DNA from: Subdoligranulum sp.
Lineage (GTDB): Bacteria > Bacillota > Clostridia > Oscillospirales > Ruminococcaceae
Length of the DNA stretch: 64,000 bases
Assembly: GCA_004555405.1 (NCBI GenBank)
Contig: SFIE01000004.1
Location: 10,997 to 74,996, forward strand
Reading direction: 5' to 3'
A model generated the notes under the pieces. That model ran no database searches. It was not told the origin of the DNA and saw only the letters and a list, made by a program, of their open reading frames with translations. The position numbers and the translations under genes are program-made. Position 1 is the stretch's first letter, and every line of letters begins with the position of its first letter. Shown here piece after piece: positions 41,821-50,699 of the stretch.

Positions 41821-42597
41821 TTAGTCCTGCCAGACTTTCCAGGGCGCTTTGCCGCTGGCCCACAGCTCTTCCAGCTTTTGCTTTTCGCGCTGGGTGTCCA
41901 TGCACTGCCAGAAGCCCGTGTGCATAAAGGCGCGCAGCTGGCCTGCCTTGGCCATGTTTTCAATGGGTGCCTTTTCAAACACGGTGGAATCGCCCTCGAT
42001 GTAATCGATCACGCCCGGCTCGCACACCATAAAGCCGGCATTGATCATGCTGCCGTCCAGATCATTTTTCTCACGGAAGCCGCTGATCTCGTTGTTTTCG
42101 CCAATGTTCAGCACACCGAAGCGCTGCCCCACATTGACAGCCGTGATGGTGCACAGCTTGCCGTGTGCCTTGTGAAACTCCACCAGCTTGGCAATATCCA
42201 CATTGCCCACGCCGTCACCATAAGTAAGCAGGAAGGGCTCGCCGTTCAGGTATTTGGCCACGCGCTTGATGCGCCCGCCCGTCATGGTTTCCAGGCCGGT
42301 GTCCACCACCGTCACCTTCCACGGCTCGGCATGGCTGGTGTGAACTTCCATGCTGTTGGTGGCAAGATCAAAGGTAATATCGGCGTTGTGCAGATAATAA
42401 TCCGCAAAATATTCCTTGATCACGTGCTGCTTATAGCCCGCGCAGATCACAAAATCATTGTAGCCGTAGGCCGAATAGATCTTCATGATATGCCAAAGGA
42501 TCGGGTGATCCGAAATTTCGATCATAGGCTTGGGCTTAAACTGGCTTTCCTCGGTGATGCGGGTGCCGAAGCCCCCCGCCAAAATAACAACCTTCAT
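41821..42597 (-). CDS. rfbF: Glucose-1-phosphate cytidylyltransferase
   Basis: Makes CDP-glucose from CTP and glucose-1-phosphate, the entry to CDP-dideoxyhexoses. The 258 residues include VVILAGGFGTRI, KPKPMIEISDHPILWHIMK, LTYGDGVGNVD and QREKQKLEELW near the end. The ATG at 42597 follows AAGGAG at 11 bases; a GTG three codons earlier is too close to the ribosome site. It is first in the minus-strand polysaccharide operon, promoter at 42701-42729. Confidence 0.96.
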   Translation of the reverse strand: MKVVILAGGFGTRITEESQFKPKPMIEISDHPILWHIMKIYSAYGYNDFVICAGYKQHVIKEYFADYYLHNADITFDLATNSMEVHTSHAEPWKVTVVDTGLETMTGGRIKRVAKYLNGEPFLLTYGDGVGNVDIAKLVEFHKAHGKLCTITAVNVGQRFGVLNIGENNEISGFREKNDLDGSMINAGFMVCEPGVIDYIEGDSTVFEKAPIENMAKAGQLRAFMHTGFWQCMDTQREKQKLEELWASGKAPWKVWQD

Positions 42598-42700
42598 CGT
42601 AAGCACTGCTCCTTACATCGGGCAAAAGGCCCGCTAATCTGTTGCTTTATAATTCATTTTGCCCGCTCAGGGCAGAGTTTTTGCATAGTTATACGGATAG

Positions 42701-42729
42701 AGTATACCACATTTTTCGCCATAGGAAAA
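42701..42729 (-). promoter_or_regulatory. Promoter of the rfbF operon
   Basis: On the minus strand TTTTCC (42729-42724, weak) and TATACT (42706-42701) are separated by 17 bases. TGG immediately precedes the -10, giving an extended form. Confidence 0.5.
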
Positions 42730-42895
42730 CCCCCGAGATGAATTTTGCCAAGGGGCACATTTCCGCTGACTTCGCACAGGAAAACGCAAACCGGAAAAGG
42801 CAGTTTTTCCGGCTTTCTCTGCTATGCTGCCCTGCCATGCAGCATGGCGGTGCAAACCGCCCCACTTCCCCTGCCCGGCTTTTGGGCGGCTGCGG

Positions 42896-42924
42896 TTGCA
42901 TTTTTGCCCTGAAAAAGTTATACT
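42896..42924 (+). promoter_or_regulatory. Promoter of the plus-strand glycosyltransferase operon
   Basis: TTGCAT (42896-42901) and TATACT (42919-42924) with a 17-base spacer, 54 bases before the ATG at 42978. Confidence 0.65.
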
Positions 42925-42977
42925 GAAACTGGTTTATTTTGTGATTCTGATTCTTTACGATACAGGCAGGTGTAGTT

Positions 42978-44084
42978 ATGGCTCCCATTCGCGTGCTGCA
43001 GATCGTGCCCGCCATGAACGCAGGCGGCATGGAAACCTTTATTATGAATATATACCGCGCCATTGACCGGGAAAAGGTGCAGTTTGATTTTTTGTATCAC
43101 TATGATATGCCCTGTTTTTATGATGATGAGATCTTATCCCTGGGCGGGCATATCACCAAGCTCACCGTGCGGCAGGACAATGATCTGCCCAGATACCTGC
43201 GCCAGCTGAAGGCTTTTTTTACGGCGCATCCCGAGTATCATGTGATCCACGGGCATTACAGCGGTTTTGGAATGTTTTACAATTCTGTGGCCAGGCGCTG
43301 CGGCATCACCGTGCGCGCCGGGCACAGCCACAATACAAACTACGAAAACAATCTGGTGGGCCGGCTGGACCGTGCCATGAGCTGGTTTTTCACCTTTGGC
43401 CTGACCGACCGGTTTGCCTGCGGAATGCAGGCAGGCAGGGCGCTGTATCGCGGCGCACCCTTTACTTTTTTGCCCAACGGTGTGGATGCCGCTAAATTCA
43501 GCACGCCGAACCCCGCCGGGCGGGCCGCGCTGCGCCGTGAGCTGGGCGTAAAAGATACCGATATTTTATACGGCCACATCGGCCGCTTTACCCAGCAGAA
43601 AAATCATCCGTTTTTGCTGCGTATGTTTGCAGCGCTTTTGCAGCGGCAGCCGAATGCCCGGCTGGTGCTTTTGGGCGAGGGGGACGGGCTTTGTGCAGCC
43701 CGCCAGCAGGCCGAGCCCTTGGGCGATGCCGTGATTTTTGCGGGCGTAAAAAGCAACACCGCCGATTATTACCGTGCCATGGATGCTTTTTTGCTGCCCA
43801 GCCTGTTTGAGGGGCTGCCCGTGGTGCTGGTGGAAGCACAGGCGGCAGGCCTGCCCTGCTTTGCGGCCGACACGGTGGACCGCAGCGCTGCTTTTACCCC
43901 CAGTGTGCAGTTTTTGCCGCTGCAGGAAACCGCCTGGGTGAAGGCGCTGGAAAAAGCCGATTTGGCCCGCAACCCGAACGCGCTGGCTGAAACCCGCGCC
44001 GCCGGGTATGATATCATCGACAGCGCCAAAAAACTGCAGGAGTTTTATCTGCGCAAGGACAAGGAGGCCGCCCATGCAAACTGA
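42978..44084 (+). CDS. Glycosyltransferase family 4 (GT-B)
   Basis: 368 residues. It begins IRVLQIVPAMNAGGMETFIM, the EpsF-like start, with HGHYSGFGMFY in the N-lobe and FLPNGVDAAKF, GHIGRFTQQKNHPFLL and the E-x7-E motif FEGLPVVLVEAQAAGLP in the C-lobe. It is a retaining transferase of exopolysaccharide loci and is first in its operon. No strong ribosome site is visible (AGGTGTAGTT before the ATG). The sugar is unknown. Confidence 0.9.
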   Translation: MAPIRVLQIVPAMNAGGMETFIMNIYRAIDREKVQFDFLYHYDMPCFYDDEILSLGGHITKLTVRQDNDLPRYLRQLKAFFTAHPEYHVIHGHYSGFGMFYNSVARRCGITVRAGHSHNTNYENNLVGRLDRAMSWFFTFGLTDRFACGMQAGRALYRGAPFTFLPNGVDAAKFSTPNPAGRAALRRELGVKDTDILYGHIGRFTQQKNHPFLLRMFAALLQRQPNARLVLLGEGDGLCAARQQAEPLGDAVIFAGVKSNTADYYRAMDAFLLPSLFEGLPVVLVEAQAAGLPCFAADTVDRSAAFTPSVQFLPLQETAWVKALEKADLARNPNALAETRAAGYDIIDSAKKLQEFYLRKDKEAAHAN

Positions 44085-45057
44085 AGCCCGCCCCCTTGTA
44101 AGCGTAGTGGTGCCGGTGTATAACCCCGGCGAATATTTTGCGCCGTTTTTGGCCAGCCTGCAGGCGCAGACCCTGCAGAACTGGCAGGCGATCCTGGTAG
44201 ACGATGGTTCCACCGACGGCAGCGCCGAACGCATAGACAGCGCCGCCCGGGCCGATGCGCGCATTCTGGCCGTTCACCAGCCCAACAGCGGCGCCGCCGC
44301 CGCCCGGGCCAGGGGCGTGGCGCTGGCCGAAGGCGAGTTTTTGCTCTGTGTGGACAGCGACGACCTGATGCACCCCCAAATGCTGCGCGCATTGGTGCAG
44401 GCCTGCCAAAGCCAGAACGCCCAGCTGGCATTTTGCCGCTTTGCACCCTTTACGGAAACTCCCTCGCCCGACACCGAACCGCCGGCCGGGCAGCCCCTTA
44501 GCGGACAGGCTGCGCGGGAAATGCTGCTGCATGACCAGCGGCTGGACTATGCGCTGAGCAACAAGCTGTTCCGCGCCGGTGTGCTGACCGCCGATATGCT
44601 GCGCTGCCCGTACCGCTATAACGAAGATCTTTTAGCCAGCTGGCGGGCGTTTGCCGCCGTGCAAACCGCCGTGTTTCTGGATTTTGACGGCTATCACTGC
44701 CGCCAGCACGCCGCCAGCACCAGCCACAGCGGCATCACCCTTCCGTTTTTGACCGATCAGCTGGCCGTGGCAAAGCTTATTTTGCTGGATGCCGAGGGCA
44801 CTTCCCTGCAGGCAAGCGCAAAGGCGTTTTATTATGAAAAGCTGCTGTATCTGGAAAGTATGATCCTGCGCCAGAGCGCACAGAGCGAGTTTGACAGCCT
44901 GCATTCCACCCTTCGTGCCGAGCTTCGGTATGGGTTTCACGATGCCATGCACAGTGCCTTTCTGGGCACCGGCATGAAGGCGTGTGCCCTGCTCAGCCGC
45001 CGTGTGCCGCCGGTTTGGCACGCGGTGTGCCGACTGCTGCTGCGCGACAAACGATAA
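44074..45057 (+). CDS. Glycosyltransferase family 2
   Basis: 327 residues with LVSVVVPVYNPGEYFAPFL, LVDDGSTDGSAE and LCVDSDDLMHP, a standard GT2 catalytic domain, and a helical C-terminus that likely defines the acceptor. The ATG at 44074 overlaps the previous gene by 11 bases with AAGGAGG upstream. It belongs to a set of five similar GT2 proteins in this block (44074, 47576, 48597, 49595, 51916), which look like products of local duplication. Confidence 0.88.
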   Translation: MQTEARPLVSVVVPVYNPGEYFAPFLASLQAQTLQNWQAILVDDGSTDGSAERIDSAARADARILAVHQPNSGAAAARARGVALAEGEFLLCVDSDDLMHPQMLRALVQACQSQNAQLAFCRFAPFTETPSPDTEPPAGQPLSGQAAREMLLHDQRLDYALSNKLFRAGVLTADMLRCPYRYNEDLLASWRAFAAVQTAVFLDFDGYHCRQHAASTSHSGITLPFLTDQLAVAKLILLDAEGTSLQASAKAFYYEKLLYLESMILRQSAQSEFDSLHSTLRAELRYGFHDAMHSAFLGTGMKACALLSRRVPPVWHAVCRLLLRDKR

Positions 45058-45080
45058 CAACCGATCTATGGGGAACCCGG

Positions 45081-46301
45081 ATGAAGATACTTTTTGTTTT
45101 GGACTATGTTGATTTTCCCACCGCTGTAAACCCGCAGCTGGCCGCACGCCTGGCCGGGCAGCTGGTAAACATGGGTCACAGCGCCTCCCTTTTGCGCCTG
45201 TGGGACGGCTGCACGCCGCCCCCGCCCCCGCCCGAGGGCGTGCAGGTGCAGGATCTTGCCTTTGCCGATGAACACCAGATGAATCTGGATCTGGAAAACG
45301 GCCGCAAGATCGGCAGCCCGGCTCCGGTGCGCGTTGCACGGCTGCTCACCCATCCTGCAGCCGCCGCGGCGGCGTTTCGGCAGCTGATCCTGCACAAAAA
45401 CCGCCGCCAGACCGCCTGCACCAAAGCGATCGAACGCCTGTGCAGAGGGGCGCATTACGATGCCGTGGTGGCCGTGTGCGCACCCTATCACACGGCATGG
45501 GCGCTGGCCGATGCGGATATCCCGGCCAAAAAGGCCACATGGCAGATGGACCCGTACTCTGCCAACCGGGAATACACCCCCTACGGCGGCGCGCAAAAAG
45601 AGCTGGCCATGTACGCCAGGATCGACCGCGCGTTTATCACAAAGCTGATGGAGCCGGACTACGAAAGCGGCCCGTTGGCCCCCGCAAAGCCCAAAACGCA
45701 GGTGCTGGAATTTCCCTGCCTGTGCCCGCTGCCGCCTGCGCCCGCCCAAAGCCACACAGGGCTGCAATGCGTGTTTGCAGGCAGCCTGCACCCCGAGATC
45801 CGCCAGCCCTATGCGCTGCTTTCGCTGTTTGAAAAGCTGGCCGATGTGCCCGGCCTGCAGCTGGTGATGCTGGGCGGCGGCTGGGAGAATTTTCCTGCCG
45901 ATGCGCCGGATGCCTGCCGCAAAGCACTGGGCCAGCGGCTTACGATCGCCGGGCAGGTGCCGCCCCAGCAGGCACGCAGCGCCATGGCCGGGGCGGATGT
46001 GCTGATCAATCTTGGCAACACGGTGACCAACCAGCTGCCCAGCAAGATTTTTGAATATTTCAGCTCGGGCAAGCCGATTTTGAATCTGTGTGCCAACCCA
46101 AGCGACCCGGCGCTGCGCTATTTTGCCCGCTATCCGCTGGCGCTTACGCTGTTTGCAAACGATGCCTCCGCCCCCGAAAAGCTGCGCTGCTGGCTGGCGG
46201 AAACCGCCGGAAAACGGCTGGATTTTGCCCAAAGCGCCGCCTTGTTTGCCGAAAACACCCCCGCCGCTGTAGCCAAGGAGCTTTTGCGCGGGCTGCAATA
46301 A
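45081..46301 (+). CDS. GT-B glycosyltransferase, family 4-like
   Basis: 406 residues. An N-lobe begins MKILFVLDYVDFPTAVNPQL; the C-lobe has LQCVFAGSLHPEIR, LVMLGGGWENFP and a nucleotide-binding end LPSKIFEYFSSGKPIL, as in WecB/WsaF-like GT4 enzymes. The residue pattern is divergent, so the exact family is uncertain. The ATG at 45081 follows GGGGAACC; the longer frame overlaps the previous gene. It shares its operon spacing (23 bases) with neighbours. Confidence 0.78.
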   Translation: MKILFVLDYVDFPTAVNPQLAARLAGQLVNMGHSASLLRLWDGCTPPPPPPEGVQVQDLAFADEHQMNLDLENGRKIGSPAPVRVARLLTHPAAAAAAFRQLILHKNRRQTACTKAIERLCRGAHYDAVVAVCAPYHTAWALADADIPAKKATWQMDPYSANREYTPYGGAQKELAMYARIDRAFITKLMEPDYESGPLAPAKPKTQVLEFPCLCPLPPAPAQSHTGLQCVFAGSLHPEIRQPYALLSLFEKLADVPGLQLVMLGGGWENFPADAPDACRKALGQRLTIAGQVPPQQARSAMAGADVLINLGNTVTNQLPSKIFEYFSSGKPILNLCANPSDPALRYFARYPLALTLFANDASAPEKLRCWLAETAGKRLDFAQSAALFAENTPAAVAKELLRGLQ

Positions 46302-46326
46302 ATTTCCGAAAGGAACTGCCGAAACC

Positions 46327-47571
46327 ATGAAAGTTTTATGGCTTGTAAACCTCACCCTGCCCGAGCCCGCCAAGGCGCTGGGCTTTGGCAACAACCCTGT
46401 GGGCGGCTGGCTGATCGGCCAGCGCGAGCAGCTGAAGCACAGCGTTTCGTTGGTGATCTGCTCCATTGACGCCCGCGTGAAACAGCCTGAGTTTTTAACC
46501 ATCGACTCTGTGGATTATGCTGTTTTGCCCACCGGCAGCCGCGAAGAATTCAGCGCGCTGCTGCAAAACGCACAGCCGGATCTGGTTCACCTGTGGGGCA
46601 GCGAAAATCCGGCTGCCCCTGCGCTGGTGAGCCTGTGCAGCCCCGAACGCATTCTGCTGTCGGCACAGGGCATCATGACCCCCTACACCGAGCATTTGCT
46701 GGACGGTGTGCCCGAAAAATACTGCCGCAGCAGCCCTTTGCAAAAGCTGGCGACCGTGATCGACCGGGGCGAGCTTTTGGATCGGGAGCTGGCCTTTTAT
46801 CAAGAGCAAAGCAAAAAGGAAGCCGCCCTGCTGGCCGGCCTGCGCCATGTGACGGGCCGCACCCCCTGGGATAAGGCCGAGCTTGCCCTGCTTGCCCCCC
46901 ATGCGGCCTATTATGTGTGCAACGAAACGCTGCGCCCCGGATTTTTTTCGGCGCGCTGGCAGGGCGGGCCCCAAAAGCCCGTGCTGTTTTTAAGCCAGGG
47001 AAACCAGCCCCGCAAGGGCCTGCACTGGCTGCTGCAGGCTTTGCCCCTCGTGCTGGAAAGATATCCTGATCTTACATTACATATTGCAGGCTGGCCCATG
47101 GTGAAAAAGGGCCCTCTGTTAGAGCCTTTGCTGCGCCTGCTGCTGCCGTATCAAACCTATTTGAAAAAGCTGATCCGGAAATATCATCTGGAAAAGCAGG
47201 TGGTGTGGCTGGGCTGTTTGAGCGAAGCGGATATGCGCGCCGCGCTTTTGCAAAGCAGCATTTTTGTGATGCCCAGCAGCTTGGAAAACAGCCCCAACAG
47301 CCTTGGTGAGGCCATGCTGCTGGGAATGCCCTGCATTGCCACCGATGCCGGCGGCACAGCCGGTATGCTGACCAACGGCAAAGAGGGCATTTTGTATGCG
47401 CCCGAGGATGTGCCCGCGCTTACCGCCGCCATTCTTTCGCTGCTGGATGACCCGGCCAAGGCACGCCGCTATGGCGATGCCGCCCGCGAGCGTGCGCTCG
47501 TCACGCATGACCCCGTGCGCAACGGGCAGGCCATGCTGAAAATTTACCGCACCATTTTAAAGGAGGAATAA
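46327..47571 (+). CDS. Glycosyltransferase family 4 (GT-B)
   Basis: 414 residues. It begins MKVLWLVNLTLPEPAKALG; the C-lobe has LFLSQGNQPRKGLHWLLQAL, VVWLGCLSEADMRAAL and the E-x7-E segment SLENSPNSLGEAMLLGMP. This is a retaining GT4, near the group labelled WaaG/exopolysaccharide transferases. A GAAAGG ribosome site is present. It lies 25 bases after the previous gene. Confidence 0.88.
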   Translation: MKVLWLVNLTLPEPAKALGFGNNPVGGWLIGQREQLKHSVSLVICSIDARVKQPEFLTIDSVDYAVLPTGSREEFSALLQNAQPDLVHLWGSENPAAPALVSLCSPERILLSAQGIMTPYTEHLLDGVPEKYCRSSPLQKLATVIDRGELLDRELAFYQEQSKKEAALLAGLRHVTGRTPWDKAELALLAPHAAYYVCNETLRPGFFSARWQGGPQKPVLFLSQGNQPRKGLHWLLQALPLVLERYPDLTLHIAGWPMVKKGPLLEPLLRLLLPYQTYLKKLIRKYHLEKQVVWLGCLSEADMRAALLQSSIFVMPSSLENSPNSLGEAMLLGMPCIATDAGGTAGMLTNGKEGILYAPEDVPALTAAILSLLDDPAKARRYGDAARERALVTHDPVRNGQAMLKIYRTILKEE

Positions 47572-47575
47572 CCCC

Positions 47576-48604
47576 ATGCCCAGCCCGCTGATCAGCGTGA
47601 TCGTGCCCGTGTATCGCTGTGCCGACACCTTAGAGCGCTGTGTACAAAGCGTTTTGGCGCAGGACTTTGCCGACTGGGAGCTGATTCTGGTGGACGACGG
47701 CAGCCCCGACCAAAGCGGCGCGCTGTGCGATGCCTTTGCCGCCAAGGACAGCCGCATCACCGCCCTGCACCAGAAAAACGGCGGGGCCTCCGCTGCGCGC
47801 AATGCCGGGCTGAACGCCGCCCAAGGCACTTACATCGACTTTTTGGACAGCGACGATCTTCTGGCGCCCGGTTTCTTTTCCGCTGCGGTGCCCCTGATGG
47901 AAAACGAAGGGTTAGACCTGTTTCTTTTCTGCCTGCTGCGCCTTTCGGACGGCGGATGCTACCGCCCGCCCGTGACCGGCTATTTTGCAAGCCCGGCGGA
48001 TCTAAAGCCATGGTTTTTGCCTCTTTTTACCGAGGGCGGGCATTTTGAATCACCCTGCAACAAGCTGTTTCGCCGCAGTGTGATCGGCGGGCTTCGCTTT
48101 GACCCGGCGCTGCGCGTAAACGAGGATGTGCTTTTTAATCTGTGCTACCTGCAAAAATGCGGTGCGCTGCGCCTGACCGATGCAGCCTATTACCGGCAGG
48201 ACGACCGCGGCGGCGAAAGCCTTTCACGCAGCATGAATGCCGATTTTTTGCAGGCCGAGGCCGCTACCCGCCCTGCCCTGCAGCAGTTTTTGCTTAGCTG
48301 CGGGCTGACAGAGGCCGAAGCCGCTGCGATTTTAAACGCCCGCCGGGCCGCCGCCTGCCGCAACCAGTTCGGCATTCTCACCGGGCGCGGCGGTTCGCTG
48401 CCCTTTGGGGTGCAGCGAAGCGTATTTGCCCAGATTTTTGCGTTTGCGCCTGCCCGGGCCCTGCTGATGCAGCAGCTTCGTGCTGACCCCAACCGTATGC
48501 AGGCCGGTGTGATCGCCTTTTGTGTGCGCTGCCGGCTGGCGGGCGCGCTTACGCTTTTGTGCAAACTGAAAAACCGAGTATTAGGGGGAAACGCCCATGC
48601 CTAA
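47576..48604 (+). CDS. Glycosyltransferase family 2
   Basis: 342 residues: LISVIVPVYRCADTLERCV, LVDDGSPDQSGALCDAFA, YIDFLDSDDLLAPGF. The LVDDGSPDxSGxxCD segment is shared closely with 48597-49598 and 49595-50548. Many galactosyl- and glucosyltransferases of capsule loci look like this. The ATG follows AAAGGAGG; the gene ends 8 bases inside the next one. Confidence 0.9.
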   Translation: MPSPLISVIVPVYRCADTLERCVQSVLAQDFADWELILVDDGSPDQSGALCDAFAAKDSRITALHQKNGGASAARNAGLNAAQGTYIDFLDSDDLLAPGFFSAAVPLMENEGLDLFLFCLLRLSDGGCYRPPVTGYFASPADLKPWFLPLFTEGGHFESPCNKLFRRSVIGGLRFDPALRVNEDVLFNLCYLQKCGALRLTDAAYYRQDDRGGESLSRSMNADFLQAEAATRPALQQFLLSCGLTEAEAAAILNARRAAACRNQFGILTGRGGSLPFGVQRSVFAQIFAFAPARALLMQQLRADPNRMQAGVIAFCVRCRLAGALTLLCKLKNRVLGGNAHA

Positions 48605-49598
48605 GATCAGTGTGATCACCACCGTTTACGATGCCAAAGAGTATCTTCCGCTTACCATCAAAAGCATTCTCGCCCAGACCCATCGGGATCTTGAGCTGAT
48701 CCTGGTGGACGACGGCAGCCCCAACGGCTGCGGTGCCATCTGCGATGAATGGGCCGCTCAGGACAGCCGCATCAAAGTGATCCACAAGCCCAACGGCGGC
48801 CCGGCCACCGCCAGCAATGCAGGCTTGGATGCCGCCGCCGGCGATTATATCGGCTTTGTGGATTCGGATGATCTGATTGAGCCGGATCTTTACGAAAAAC
48901 TGCTGGCCGCAATGCAGCAAAGCGGCTGCAAGCTGGCCGGATGCTGTGCAGGCGGCATAGACGAAACCGGCGCTCCCCTGCCCGAAAAAAGTGTGGATTG
49001 CCCCTTCACCGGTGTGCAGGATGCGCTGGATCTTTTTTATGACACCTTTCAAAACGGCGGAATGTACGCCATGCTGTGCTGGAATAAGCTGATGGCCGCC
49101 GAGCTGTGGCAGGGCGTTCGCTTTGATACCAGCTTTACCTATGGCGACGACTGCAATGTTCTGCACCGCATTTATGACGGACAGAAGATTTTTTGCCTGA
49201 ACGAAGAATTGTATCATTACCGCAGCCGTGCAGGCAGCCTTACGGCCAAGCCCTTCCGCCCTGCCATGCTGGACGATCTGCGTTTATACCGAATGTGGTA
49301 TGAATTTTTGCTGGCCAAGCCGGACCGGCAGGATCTGGCACAGTGGGCATTGGCCCGCTGGTGGCAAAGATTCTATCTGTTTTATGTGCAGGCACGCCAG
49401 CAAAATCAGCTGAACAGCGCCGCCAAGGCCGCCTTTGCGGCTTACCGTGCCCAGCTGAAGGCGCTGATGCCGTGCATTCTGGCCTGCCCGCATATTTCGG
49501 GTTTTGAAAAAAAGCGCGCCAAGCTGTTTGCCGCCAGCCCGGCGCTGGCTTATTCTGCCGCTGCTCTTTGGGGCAAGCTGCAGGGAGGCAAGGCATGA
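48597..49598 (+). CDS. Glycosyltransferase family 2
   Basis: 333 residues: ISVITTVYDAKEYLPLTIKS, LVDDGSPNGCGAICDEWA, YIGFVDSDDLIEPDLYEKL. It starts 8 bases before the end of the upstream gene, with AGGGGGAAA as ribosome site, and overlaps the next start by 4 bases (ATGA). It is close in sequence to both neighbours, so it is probably a duplicate with changed specificity. Confidence 0.9.
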   Translation: MPKISVITTVYDAKEYLPLTIKSILAQTHRDLELILVDDGSPNGCGAICDEWAAQDSRIKVIHKPNGGPATASNAGLDAAAGDYIGFVDSDDLIEPDLYEKLLAAMQQSGCKLAGCCAGGIDETGAPLPEKSVDCPFTGVQDALDLFYDTFQNGGMYAMLCWNKLMAAELWQGVRFDTSFTYGDDCNVLHRIYDGQKIFCLNEELYHYRSRAGSLTAKPFRPAMLDDLRLYRMWYEFLLAKPDRQDLAQWALARWWQRFYLFYVQARQQNQLNSAAKAAFAAYRAQLKALMPCILACPHISGFEKKRAKLFAASPALAYSAAALWGKLQGGKA

Positions 49599-50548
49599 GC
49601 GCCGCCACCCTGCCCGCTGTTTCGGTGATTCTGCCGATCTACGGCGTGGAAAAATTTTTGCCTGCCTGCCTTGCCAGCCTGCAGGCACAAACTTTTACGG
49701 ACTATGAGCTGATCCTGGTGGATGACGGCAGCCCTGATGAAAGCGGCCGCATCTGCGATGAATGGGCTGAAACGCACCCCAACGCCCGTGTGATCCATCA
49801 GCAAAATCAGGGGCTTTCCGGCGCGCGCAACACCGGCATTGCCGCTGCGCGGGGGCAGTATCTTGCTTTTGTGGACAGCGACGATCTGGTGCGCCCCGCT
49901 TTTTTGCAAACCCTGTACGAACTGTGCGAACAAAACCATGCCGATATGGCGCTTTGCGGCGTGGAGGATGTGGCGGAAAATGGCGCGGCACTGCCGCAGC
50001 CCGTTTTCAGCCTGCCGCAGCCCGGCTGTTATTCCGGCCGGGCTTTGCTGGAACAGTTTTATTCCGCCGGTGCGCAAAGCTACACCGTGGCATGGAATAA
50101 ACTGTACCGCCGCGAATTATGGCACACGCTGCGCTACCCGCCGGGCAAGCTGCACGAGGATGATGCCGTGGCGCACCGCCTGTTTTTTGCCGCCGAAACC
50201 GTGTGCTGCAGTGCCGAGCCCCTGTATTGCTATCGCTTGCGCCAAGGCAGCATTTGCCGCACCCAGGTGCGCCCTGCACATTTTGACGGTGTGGATGCCC
50301 TGCTGGATCGCTTTCATTTTTACCGGGAAAACGCCCTGCCCGCCGAGTCCACCGCCCGCGCGTGCTGGCGGCAGTATCTGTATTTGTGCGGGCAGGCCGC
50401 CCAATGCCCCAGCGAAGCGCTGGCCGGGCGCATTGCCGCCTTGCAGCCTGCGCTGGCAGGGGTGCCCAAGGCCGGGCTTTCGCTTGCCGAGCGCCTGAGC
50501 GCCGAAAAGTGGCAGCGCCTTGCCCCGCGCAAGCTGCTGAAATTATAA
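49595..50548 (+). CDS. Glycosyltransferase family 2
   Basis: 317 residues: VSVILPIYGVEKFLPACLAS, LVDDGSPDESGRICDEWA, YLAFVDSDDLVRPAFLQTL. The ATG at 49595 overlaps the previous stop and follows GGAGG. It is the last gene before the half-copy of the 172-bp element at 50575-50674, which interrupts an otherwise tightly packed operon. Confidence 0.9.
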   Translation: MSAATLPAVSVILPIYGVEKFLPACLASLQAQTFTDYELILVDDGSPDESGRICDEWAETHPNARVIHQQNQGLSGARNTGIAAARGQYLAFVDSDDLVRPAFLQTLYELCEQNHADMALCGVEDVAENGAALPQPVFSLPQPGCYSGRALLEQFYSAGAQSYTVAWNKLYRRELWHTLRYPPGKLHEDDAVAHRLFFAAETVCCSAEPLYCYRLRQGSICRTQVRPAHFDGVDALLDRFHFYRENALPAESTARACWRQYLYLCGQAAQCPSEALAGRIAALQPALAGVPKAGLSLAERLSAEKWQRLAPRKLLKL

Positions 50549-50574
50549 TAAGGCAGCACCGTATGTTTTTTGAA

Positions 50575-50674
50575 GGCAATACCGCATAATTCTAAGTGCC
50601 GATACGGTGAGCGAGGTGCGGCAGATGCTAAGCCAAAAGCGCAGATAATGCTTTGTGCATTATCGAGCATTTTT
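50575..50674 (+). repeat. 172-bp element, left-half copy (copy 2)
   Basis: The first 99-100 bases of the element seen at 1924-2095 and 61387-61558, from GGCAATACCGC to the T-run after the central hairpin; the right half and its terminal repeat are missing. Its hairpin reads GATAATGC-TTTGT-GCATTATC, so both arms changed together relative to copy 1. A second short terminal-repeat-like string, GGCAGCACCGTATG, lies just upstream (about 50552-50565). It sits between glycosyltransferase genes. Confidence 0.85.
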
Positions 50675-50699
50675 AACCAAAACCAAAGGAGCGGCCGCT

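Larger units (their letters stand above)
42598..42977. promoter_or_regulatory. Divergent control region between the two polysaccharide blocks
   Basis: 380 bases without a credible ORF. It holds one outward promoter for each block (given separately). Between them lie several hairpins: CCGGAAAA (42791-42798) with TTTTCCGG (42805-42812), and GCCAT-GCAGC-ATGGC (about 42834-42848). No invertible segment with paired end repeats was recognised, so I see no direct sign of phase variation. Confidence 0.5.

Noticed and set aside
42598..42977. Invertible promoter for phase variation
   Set aside because: No pair of matching end repeats was found around either promoter, and no recombinase gene is adjacent.
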